A DNA stretch of 9,108 nucleotides from positions 1-9,108 of the forward strand of contig CAJXRJ010000271.1 in NCBI GenBank assembly GCA_913058555.1, written 5' to 3'. The stretch comes from an uncultured bacterium (lineage in GTDB: Bacteria; Planctomycetota; UBA1135; GCA-002686595). Below are positions 1 through 5,259 of this stretch, piece by piece (within the stretch, counting starts at the first letter, position 1; every line of letters begins with the position of its first letter). The position numbers were made by a program, and so were the translations under genes. The notes under the pieces were generated by a model that was given only the letters and a program-made list of their open reading frames with translations, was not told the DNA's origin and ran no database searches.

Positions 1-25
1 AGCGTCAGATGTGTATAAGAGACAG
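1..25. other. Untrimmed Nextera (Tn5) adapter, left end
   Basis: The first 25 bases end in the 19-bp Tn5 mosaic end (AGATGTGTATAAGAGACAG), preceded by AGCGTC, the 3' part of the Nextera read-1 (i5-side) adapter. This is library DNA, not genome. Biological sequence starts at base 26, and any reading frame that starts before it, such as a peptide beginning MYKRQ, is an artefact. Confidence 0.98.
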
Positions 26-310
26 GTGTACGACGCATTCCAGCAGCTCTGTGTCGAATGTCACTGCGAAGCCAAAGTGAAGGGCGACCTGCGCCTGGAT
101 CGGTTGGAGGGTTGGATCGGCACCATCGATTTGGAGGACCCCGAGTTCAGCGAGCTCCTCTATCGGGTGAAGCTCCCGGCGGACGATGGGGACGCCATGC
201 CGCCCGAGGGGGATCGCCTCTCCCCCGAGGTGATCGCGGCCCTCGAGCGCTGGATCCATGGGGGCGCTCCCACCGATGAGCTGGGCACGCTTCTGGGGCA
301 GTCTGACTGA
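26..310 (+). CDS. Planctomycete-type cytochrome c domain protein, 3' part only
   Basis: The last 94 codons of an open frame cut off at the adapter; no start is present. Near the beginning is a c-type heme attachment motif, C9-V-E-C12-H13, which would bind heme covalently, with His13 as the proximal ligand. It is followed by KGDLRLD, then MPPEGDRLSPEVIAALERW and IHGGAP, where Met58 is a candidate distal ligand. This succession (CxxCH, KG.LRLD, MPP, LS..., RWI..GA) is the pattern of the Planctomycete cytochrome C domain (PSCyt1 family), found in exported proteins. In the common PSCyt1-PSD1 proteins this domain is N-terminal and followed by long domains. Here the protein ends about 14 residues after it, so the heme domain is the C-terminus. 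The main function must lie in the missing upstream part. Domain family is fairly sure; the full protein is unknown. Confidence 0.8.
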   Translation: MYDAFQQLCVECHCEAKVKGDLRLDRLEGWIGTIDLEDPEFSELLYRVKLPADDGDAMPPEGDRLSPEVIAALERWIHGGAPTDELGTLLGQSD

Positions 311-325
311 TCCCGCCGCCCAATG

Positions 326-343
326 TGGGCTCTGCGGAGCCCA
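326..343 (+). terminator. Hairpin after the cytochrome gene, possible terminator
   Basis: A perfect 7-bp stem, TGGGCTC / GAGCCCA, with a 4-nt TGCG loop begins 15 nt after the cytochrome stop codon and ends 41 nt before the next start codon. No T-tract follows, so intrinsic termination is only a possibility. It could also be a transcript-end stabiliser or chance in GC-rich DNA. The rest of the 311-384 gap shows no clear promoter. Confidence 0.35.
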
Positions 344-384
344 GGCGCTGCTGCAAGGGGTTCGGTCCTCGGTAGCATGGGGCC

Positions 385-1797
385 ATGGACATCCGGTTTG
401 CCTTGGCCATTGGCCGACTCATCCTCTCCGTGGGGGCTCCGCTGGTCGTGGCCGCCGGGGCCGCGTCATGCGGAGACCCAGGTGCTGGGGCTGATGCTCG
501 GCCCACGCGCATTGCGTTGATCACCCTGGATACGCTGCGTTTCGACGGCTTCAGCCCTGAGCTGATGCCAGAGACCTATCGCTTGATGGAGCGGGGTCAC
601 GTGTTCTCGAGGTTCTACTCGTCCACTTCGACGACGCAGCCCACGCACGCGACGATCTTGACCGGGCTCCATCCCTGGGAGCACGGCGTGACGCGCAATG
701 GACTGGTTCTCGGTCAGCACTTTGACCTGCTGCCTGAAGTGCTCCAAGACGAAGGCTATTGGACCTCTGCGATCGTGACGTCCTATCCCCTCAAGGGTTC
801 CTTCGGCTATGATCAGGGCTTCGACGAATTCGACGATGAGTTCGGCGTGGACTACTCGCGCACCTGGGTGGGCGAGGAAGTGGAGGGGGGTGGTTTCTAT
901 TCCCTTGGAGAAGACGCGGCGGCACGGGCCCGGGCGGCCGTTGCCGCGGCGCCGATCGGACCCCAGTTCTTCTGGTTCCACTTCTTCGATCCCCACGATC
1001 CTTATGGCGATACGCCCTCCGGGGAGGGTGAGGTCGTCGTGCAGCTGCCGGCACTGCGTTACTTGGGGGAGAAGGGGGATCCGACCTTTGCCGACTGGCT
1101 CCCGCGGGCCCGCGCCCAGTACGAGCGCGACATCCAAGACCTCGATCGCCACTTGGCCGGGCTGATCCAGTCGATCCTGGCGGATGAGGCCTTCGAGACG
1201 AGCGTGATCTTGACGGCGGACCACGGGGAATCCTTCGGCGAGGACAGTTCCCTTGGGCACGGGGATCGAGTCAGTCCCTCGCAGGTCCATGTCCCCATGG
1301 CCATCCTCGCGCCCACGGTGACCGGCACGGACCCCGCCGCCCGGTTGGACGTCGCCGGGTCCGTGGACCTCGCGGCGACGGTGGCGCACATCGCGGGGCT
1401 CACCGGGACGCCTTTTGGTGGGCGGAGTCTCGTCGAGCGCAACGGCTCGAGCTGGCCGGCCGCCGGCACGGGCGCGGCCTTCGGGATGCGACGCTTGCTT
1501 CCCGAGGACAAGGTCGAGCTGCGCCTGGACGGGAGCGAGCACGTGCAGTCCCAGCCGGTCTTCTATGCGCACCACAAGGGGCGCCTGATCGAGGGCAACT
1601 CCGAGGATGCCCGCCCGGCTGATCCCGCCGCCGAATCACCCTCTGGCGGCCCGGCATCGGCAGAATCCTTGCCCGACGAGGAGAAGATCCGAGCGCTGTT
1701 CGCGGCCTTCGAGGCCAGCCTCGAAGGGGCGGGCGCGGAAGAGCTCGACTCTTCCGCGGCGCGGGACGCACTGGGCGCCCTTGGCTACGGGCGCTAG
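385..1797 (+). CDS. Sulfatase/alkaline-phosphatase-superfamily lipoprotein
   Basis: A 470-residue protein of the sulfatase fold (alkaline phosphatase superfamily). The N-terminus has Arg residues, a hydrophobic stretch (about 5-28) and AASC with Cys29, a plausible but not ideal lipobox, so it is probably a lipid-anchored export protein. Family landmarks in order: LITLDTLRFD (45-54, metal-binding Asp region), QPTHATILTG (85-94), HGV.RNG (100-106), FFDPHDPY (200-207), TADHGESFGED (278-288, metal-binding Asp279/His280), and the typical C-terminal LGALGYGR. In true sulfatases the nucleophile region reads C/S-x-P-S/A-R, where Cys or Ser becomes formylglycine. Here it reads T84-Q-P-T-H88, so neither Cys/Ser nor the Arg is present. 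That argues against a formylglycine sulfatase and leaves phosphodiesterase, phosphatase or transferase chemistry with a Thr nucleophile as an option. Residues about 405-430 form an Ala/Pro/Ser-rich linker. The ATG at 385 is chosen because it gives the signal peptide; no strong ribosome site precedes it. The substrate cannot be read from sequence. Confidence 0.85.
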   Translation: MDIRFALAIGRLILSVGAPLVVAAGAASCGDPGAGADARPTRIALITLDTLRFDGFSPELMPETYRLMERGHVFSRFYSSTSTTQPTHATILTGLHPWEHGVTRNGLVLGQHFDLLPEVLQDEGYWTSAIVTSYPLKGSFGYDQGFDEFDDEFGVDYSRTWVGEEVEGGGFYSLGEDAAARARAAVAAAPIGPQFFWFHFFDPHDPYGDTPSGEGEVVVQLPALRYLGEKGDPTFADWLPRARAQYERDIQDLDRHLAGLIQSILADEAFETSVILTADHGESFGEDSSLGHGDRVSPSQVHVPMAILAPTVTGTDPAARLDVAGSVDLAATVAHIAGLTGTPFGGRSLVERNGSSWPAAGTGAAFGMRRLLPEDKVELRLDGSEHVQSQPVFYAHHKGRLIEGNSEDARPADPAAESPSGGPASAESLPDEEKIRALFAAFEASLEGAGAEELDSSAARDALGALGYGR

Positions 1798-2099
1798 CTG
1801 TCTTCTGGGCCGGTTTCCTGGCTGGTTTCGGGGCTGGTTCCTGGGCCTGCTTCCTGATTCGAGTCCAGGTTTGCTGCTTGGGCTCTGCGGTCCGCGAGGA
1901 ACAGCTGCTCGACTTGCTTCCGTGCCCAATCGTTCTTCCGTAGGAACTTGAGGCTCGAGGTGAACGTCGGCTCGTAGAGGAAACAATCGACGGGGATCCG
2001 ATAAGCGAGCTCCTCGAAACCGTGACGGTCCACGATCTCGGTGAGCAGCGCCTTCAGGGTCACGCCATGGAGCGGGTCTGTGTTCTGGGAGTCCGTCAT
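1794..2099 (-). CDS. VF530-type DNA-binding protein (DUF2132)
   Basis: A 101-residue small protein. Residues about 8-70 match the VF530/DUF2132 family closely: DPLHGVTLKALLTEIVDRHG, then FEELAYRIPVDCF, then TSSLKFLRKNDWARKQVEQLFL. Members are compact alpha-helical proteins described as DNA-binding; their cellular role is poorly known. The family core ends near residue 72. The last 20 residues are instead five tetrapeptides (QEAG PGTS PETS QETG PEDS), probably disordered. The gene starts 4 nt after the dbpA stop and has a good ribosome site (AGAGGA, 7-nt spacing) inside the end of dbpA, so the two are almost certainly cotranscribed. Its stop codon overlaps the stop of the convergent sulfatase-like gene. 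Family assignment is confident; function is not. Confidence 0.88.
   Translation of the reverse strand: MTDSQNTDPLHGVTLKALLTEIVDRHGFEELAYRIPVDCFLYEPTFTSSLKFLRKNDWARKQVEQLFLADRRAQAANLDSNQEAGPGTSPETSQETGPEDS
1797..1856 (-). repeat. 12-bp degenerate tandem repeat (five units) in the VF530 gene tail
   Basis: Five units of 12 bp encode QEAG, PGTS, PETS, QETG and PEDS, consensus [Q/P]-[E/G]-[A/T/D]-[G/S]. On the + strand it shows as repeated GGTTTCCTGG-like blocks. The period is a multiple of three, so gain or loss of a unit keeps the frame. It forms the whole C-terminal extension of the VF530-type protein. Confidence 0.7.
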
Positions 2100-2103
2100 C
2101 GGA

Positions 2104-3573
2104 TCATCCTCTATGGGGGGTCCACTTCTGGGGTCCGTTGATCGTGGAGCCGGTCAGCGTCGCGCGATACTTCTTGCCCTTGATTCGTCCCTTGTTGAGG
2201 GCCTCGACCGCACGCCGGGCAAAGTCCCTTTGGACGGCGACATAGGAGATCGTATCGCGCACCTCGATCTTCCCAAGGGCGTCCCCACGGAGGCCGCCCG
2301 CCTCCCCGGTCAAGGCGCCGACGATGTCGCCGGGTCGGACCTTGTCCTTGCGTCCGCCGGAGATCAGGATCGTCTCCATGGGCGCGGCTTCACGAATCTG
2401 AGCCAGGAGAGCGCCTGGGTTCTTCGGGGGCGCGGAATAGTGCGGATGATCCTCGGGGAGCAGCGGCGACATGCGCCTGCCCGTGGCTTGCTCGAAGGCG
2501 CCGAGGCCGTCGAGTTCCACCCGGGTAGCGAGGCTCACGGCGAGCCCGCTCTTGCCGGCCCTGCCGGTGCGCCCGATGCGGTGCACGTAGCCGTCGGGCT
2601 TTGGGGGGAGCTCGTAGTTCACGACGAGGTCCAGCGCATCGATGTCGATACCGCGTGCGGCCACGTCCGTGGCCACGAGGATCGAAAGGCTGCCGCCCCG
2701 GAAGCGTGACAGGACTTGGTCCCTGTGGAATTGGTCGAGGTCGCCGTCCAGCCGATCGGCGCGGACACCTGCGGCCACCAGCGAGCCAGTGACTTCGGAG
2801 ACCGTTGCCTTCAAGTTGCAGAAGACGATGGCGGACTCGTGGGGGCAATGGGCCAGCACGGCACAGAGGGCAGGGAATCGGTTGCGGCCGGTGACTTGGT
2901 ACCGCTCTTCAATGTCGGGCTCTGCGTCCTGGCCCGAGTCCCCTTCGACGGCGACAGGGTCCCGCAGCACATCGGCGACCATGGACTCGATGGCTTCGGG
3001 GAAGGTCGCCGAGAAGAGAGCGGTCTGACGGTCCCTGCGCAGGTAGCCGAGGACGCGCCGCACGTCTGGGCCAAAACCCATGTCGAGCATCCGGTCCGCT
3101 TCGTCGAGCACCACGCTTTGGATGTGGGAGGGATCGAGCGAGCCCCGCTCCAGGTGGTCCTCGATGCGTCCAGGGGTCCCGACGGCCACGTGGGCGCCGC
3201 GGGCGAGGGATTCCCGCTGGGGCTTCGCCGGCGTACCCCCGGTGAGTTCCACCACCTTAAGGCCGTGGAGCCCGCGGCCGAGCTTTCGAAACTCCGACGC
3301 GACCTGGGCGCTCAGTTCGCGGGTGGGCACCAGCACGAGGACCTGGATGGTGCGGGGGTCCTTCTGCACGCCCTGGAGGAGCGGGAGAGCGAAAGCGGCG
3401 GTCTTGCCGCTCCCCGTTTGTGCGGCTCCAATCACGTCCCTGCCCGCGAGAAGGGGCGGGATCGCGTCCCTTTGGATCGGGGTCGGTGCGCCGTAGCCGC
3501 GGCCGCGCGCGGCTTCGACCAGCGCAGGCAGGAGGCCGAGGCCTTCGAAGCTGCCGGTGGGAGAGTCTTCCAT
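2104..3573 (-). CDS. dbpA: ATP-dependent RNA helicase DbpA
   Basis: A 489-residue DEAD-box helicase with a DbpA-type C-terminal RNA-binding domain. Motifs in order: Q motif with Gln34 (APTPIQ, 29-34), motif I AQTGSGKT (51-58), Ia PTRELSAQ (83-90), GG (112-113), TPGR (133-136), II DEAD (157-160), III SAT (188-190), IV IVFCN (249-253), V ATDVAARGID (301-310) and VI HRIGRTGR (331-338). Residues about 398-473 (METILISGGRKDKVRPGDIV, then GKIEVRDTISYVAV) match the DbpA RNA-binding domain. In E. coli DbpA this domain recognises hairpin 92 of 23S rRNA and takes the helicase to late large-subunit assembly; the same role is inferred here. I start it at the ATG at 3573, which gives MEDSPTGSFEGLGLLPALVE. 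The frame stays open to 3903, but that stretch is a sulfotransferase remnant and unrelated DNA. All key residues are present, and the length is close to the usual 450-480 or slightly above. The VF530-type gene follows after 4 nt. Confidence 0.93.
   Translation of the reverse strand: MEDSPTGSFEGLGLLPALVEAARGRGYGAPTPIQRDAIPPLLAGRDVIGAAQTGSGKTAAFALPLLQGVQKDPRTIQVLVLVPTRELSAQVASEFRKLGRGLHGLKVVELTGGTPAKPQRESLARGAHVAVGTPGRIEDHLERGSLDPSHIQSVVLDEADRMLDMGFGPDVRRVLGYLRRDRQTALFSATFPEAIESMVADVLRDPVAVEGDSGQDAEPDIEERYQVTGRNRFPALCAVLAHCPHESAIVFCNLKATVSEVTGSLVAAGVRADRLDGDLDQFHRDQVLSRFRGGSLSILVATDVAARGIDIDALDLVVNYELPPKPDGYVHRIGRTGRAGKSGLAVSLATRVELDGLGAFEQATGRRMSPLLPEDHPHYSAPPKNPGALLAQIREAAPMETILISGGRKDKVRPGDIVGALTGEAGGLRGDALGKIEVRDTISYVAVQRDFARRAVEALNKGRIKGKKYRATLTGSTINGPQKWTPHRG
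2107..2112 (-). promoter_or_regulatory. Shine-Dalgarno for the VF530-type gene
   Basis: AGAGGA on the - strand, 7 nt upstream of the ATG at 2099, lies within the last codons and the stop region of dbpA. It is one of the strongest ribosome sites in the window, fixes the start of the small gene, and suggests translation coupled to dbpA. Confidence 0.75.
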
Positions 3574-3760
3574 GGGCTGCCCACCATACGCCCTCAGGCG
3601 CCCGCTACCACTCGTATCCGAGCCGCTCGGCGAGGTCCCCGTATCGAGCCTTGAGGGCCTCGATGTGCTGGGGCTCAAAGTGGCTATCCCAGTCGTTCGC
3701 CTGCACCTTGCGGTGGTGGCGCTTTCCTGGGTCTCGCCGTTCTTGCGGCCACCAGCATGC
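3534..3760. repeat. Direct repeat copy A (sulfotransferase tail + dbpA start)
   Basis: About 227 bp that align along their length with 5031-5259 in the same orientation, roughly 85-88 % identical by hand, with two single-base gaps. Read on the - strand, the copy holds the last 50-odd codons of a sulfotransferase gene, a 31-nt spacer and the first 13 codons of dbpA. In this copy dbpA continues intact and the sulfotransferase part is truncated. Identity stops upstream at GCATGCTGGTGG near 3760. Confidence 0.9.
3605..3760 (-). pseudogene. Truncated, frameshifted sulfotransferase 3' remnant
   Basis: Read on the - strand, this stretch encodes HAGGRKNGETQE in one frame, loses one base around 3721-3730, and continues in another frame as HHRKVQANDW, then DSHFEPQHIEALKARYGDLA, then ERLGYEW and a TAG stop. 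The intact gene at 5103-5930 ends HAGGRKKGETDEK, then SHYRKGQANDWKNHFEPQHI and ERLGYEW. The upstream 220 or so residues, including both PAPS-binding motifs, are absent, so it cannot be active. Changes within the tail are largely conservative (Phe to Leu, Val to Ala), which suggests part of the divergence built up while it was still under selection, for example in a homologue elsewhere. Confidence 0.85.
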
Positions 3761-3907
3761 CGAGGCGATTCATCAAGCCCTCGCGCCACAGCGGAGCCTC
3801 TCCCGTACCGATGGCACTCGAGTGGAAGCGCACCTCTCGTTCGTCTTCGGGAACCGCAATGCCGACGCTCAGGATTCCGCCGACGCGGGGATGAAGGCAT
3901 CACTCAT
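3684..3907 (-). pseudogene. Fragment of an unrecognised gene joined to the sulfotransferase tail
   Basis: On the - strand there is a coding-like stretch from 3899 down to a TAG at 3684: RVGGILSVGIAVPEDEREV, then RFHSSAIGTGEAPLWREGLM, then NRLGMLV. Codon third positions are mostly G/C and the amino-acid mix looks natural. An ATG at 3907 reads MSDAFIP and then hits a stop after 12 codons; a one-base shift would join it as MSDAFIPRVGGILSVG. From about 3760 on, the DNA becomes the sulfotransferase remnant, so the last 20-odd codons of the open frame are out-of-frame read-through. I do not recognise the family. It may be the 5' end of a gene that came with the inserted DNA and was broken at the repeat border. 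It could still be a chance frame. Confidence 0.4.
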
Positions 3908-4066
3908 GGTTCGTGGACTGGCTGGGAAGTTGATTCATTCGGCGATCCTCGCAAGGAACATAGATGGCCCCGAAGCCCCTGCGGTCCACGCGCCCAACTC
4001 GGCGGATTGCAAGCGCCTAGAGCGGCCCGCGCTTCGCGATTGAGAGGTCGCTGGTACCGTATTGGC

Positions 4067-4963
4067 ATGCGTAGATCGTCCCTCGTCCTCGCCGAGCAGC
4101 GCTCCCTGTCGCTGACAGCACTCGCCCTCCTGTGCTTGACCGCCTGCAGCTTCTCGCCGGAAGAACGGATCGAGCGCCTTGCTCGACCAGAAGAGCCGCC
4201 CAGCGCGCGCATCGAGGTCCCGCCGCTTGATCCGGGGACGTACAGACCATCGAGATTCAAGCGAGCCGATCCCGCGGCGCGCACGCACCGCTACGCGAAG
4301 GACTACCCCGTGGCCAACAGCACGACCTACATCATGGAGGACGAGGTGTCGCCAGAGGGTGTCGTTGACCTGGGCGCCTTCACACGCAACCGGCAGCCGC
4401 ACGCTCCGCCCTGGGATCTGCCCAAGGGCGTTTCCTTCGGCTCTTCTCCGTTCGACCTGCAGCTGCTTGACGGCAAGCCGAAGTTGCTGGACCGTGCTAC
4501 CGGTGAAGAGATCGAGCATGCGGGAACGTGGGAGCGCGAAGTCGACTGCGCGGCCCTTTCGCCCGACGGCACGAAGATGATCTGCGGACACGCCCGCGGC
4601 GTGATCACGATGACGGACCTTGTCAGCGGGATGCGGCTGTGGGAGCACGCTTACGTTGACCCGGACTGGGGGCCGTACGCCGAGTTCACCAATTCGTCGT
4701 GCCCTCGCGACTTCGCGTTCTCCACGGATGGCATGACAATCGCGGTGGTCCTGACACCGCCCATTCGGGGCCTCTTTCTCGACGCACTCGACGGGCGGGC
4801 CCTTGGGGTGAGCGCGCCGGGCGCGGGCCGCATGGGGTCGTCCGCGGAGGTGTTCTGGATGGACGACGATCAGATGCTCTTCCACCATGAGAGCTACGGT
4901 CCTTTGCACCACGTTCGACTTGACAGAGCGCAGAACGAGGTCATCCACCGCATCAAGCTTTAG
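4067..4963 (+). CDS. Lipoprotein with WD40-like repeats, function unknown
   Basis: A 298-residue protein with a good lipoprotein signal: two Arg at the N-terminus, a hydrophobic segment 13-24 and the lipobox LTAC with Cys27. A Pro/Glu-rich linker follows to about residue 120. From there to the end are WD40-like beta-propeller repeats: a weak one around 128-157 (LLDGKPKLLDRATGEEIE), a clear one 161-194 (ALSPDGTKMICGHARG, ending SGMRLWEH), one at 214-248 (FAFSTDGMTIAVV, ending LDGRALGV) and one at 262-297 (VFWMDDDQMLFHH, ending NEVIHRI). Four blades are fewer than the usual 6-8, so it may be a shortened propeller or one completed by oligomerisation. The ATG at 4067 is chosen because it gives the signal peptide; the frame is open further upstream but runs through the repeat copy. 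It is the only intact gene between the two direct repeats and points opposite to its neighbours. Its partner or substrate is unknown. Confidence 0.75.
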   Translation: MRRSSLVLAEQRSLSLTALALLCLTACSFSPEERIERLARPEEPPSARIEVPPLDPGTYRPSRFKRADPAARTHRYAKDYPVANSTTYIMEDEVSPEGVVDLGAFTRNRQPHAPPWDLPKGVSFGSSPFDLQLLDGKPKLLDRATGEEIEHAGTWEREVDCAALSPDGTKMICGHARGVITMTDLVSGMRLWEHAYVDPDWGPYAEFTNSSCPRDFAFSTDGMTIAVVLTPPIRGLFLDALDGRALGVSAPGAGRMGSSAEVFWMDDDQMLFHHESYGPLHHVRLDRAQNEVIHRIKL

Positions 4964-4986
4964 CGGTAGCGTTCAGCGCGCTGCCG
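4964..4986 (+). terminator. Hairpin directly after the lipoprotein stop codon
   Basis: CGGTAGCG and CGCTGCCG form an 8-bp stem with one G-T wobble and a 7-nt loop, starting on the base after the stop codon. No T-run follows. A terminator for the + strand lipoprotein gene is plausible from its position, but the sequence alone does not prove it. Confidence 0.4.
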
Positions 4987-5008
4987 CCGAAGCCGTTTGA
5001 AGAGAGGA

Positions 5009-5071
5009 TCACTCGTCCTCTTCGCCCTGGGGCCGAGGCCCCCGAAGGCTGGCGGTGGGAGAGTCCTCCAT
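5009..5071 (-). pseudogene. Truncated dbpA start (stub)
   Basis: A 20-codon frame beginning MEDSPTAS, which matches MEDSPTGS at the start of the intact dbpA at 3573. It lies the same 31 nt downstream of a sulfotransferase stop codon. A one-base difference after codon 8 shifts the frame (LRGPRPQGEEDE, then TGA). If shifted back, the DNA reads GGLGP, close to EGLGL in the real gene. Similarity to dbpA ends near 5031. The start codon and preceding spacer are kept, so a short peptide could still be translated after the sulfotransferase, but I expect no function. Confidence 0.75.
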
Positions 5072-5259
5072 GGGCTGCCCATCATTCGCACCCAGACGCC
5101 CGCTACCACTCGTATCCGAGCCGCTCGACAAGGTCCCCGTATCGAGCCTTGAAGGCCTCGATGTGCTGGGGCTCAAAGTGGTTCTTCCAATCGTTCGCCT
5201 GCCCCTTGCGGTAGTGGCTTTTTTCGTCGGTCTCGCCCTTCTTCCGGCCGCCAGCGTGC
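5031..5259. repeat. Direct repeat copy B (sulfotransferase tail + dbpA start)
   Basis: The partner of 3534-3760 in the same orientation, with start-to-start distance about 1.5 kb. Here the sulfotransferase part belongs to the complete gene and the dbpA part is cut off after about 13 codons. The two copies are complementary: each completes one flanking gene and truncates the other. The DNA between them, about 3761-5030, is therefore an insert relative to a simple sulfotransferase-dbpA order. Confidence 0.9.

Noticed and set aside
466..1575. Long - strand open frame (369 codons) opposite the sulfatase-like gene
   Set aside because: Antisense shadow of a GC-rich gene with no recognisable motifs; the + strand frame carries the complete sulfatase-fold landmarks.
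2716..3654. + strand open frame (312 codons) opposite dbpA
   Set aside because: Antisense shadow; composition is Gly/Val/His/Arg-rich and it lies over the conserved helicase motifs.
3574..3903. Extension of the dbpA frame upstream to an ATG at 3903 (110 extra residues)
   Set aside because: The extra residues are Arg/Ser-rich, the DNA there is the sulfotransferase remnant in the wrong frame, and the DEAD-box homology begins right after the ATG at 3573.
3557..4066. Extension of the WD40-like lipoprotein frame upstream to 3557
   Set aside because: It runs antisense through repeat copy A, and the ATG at 4067 gives a proper lipoprotein signal peptide that would otherwise be internal.
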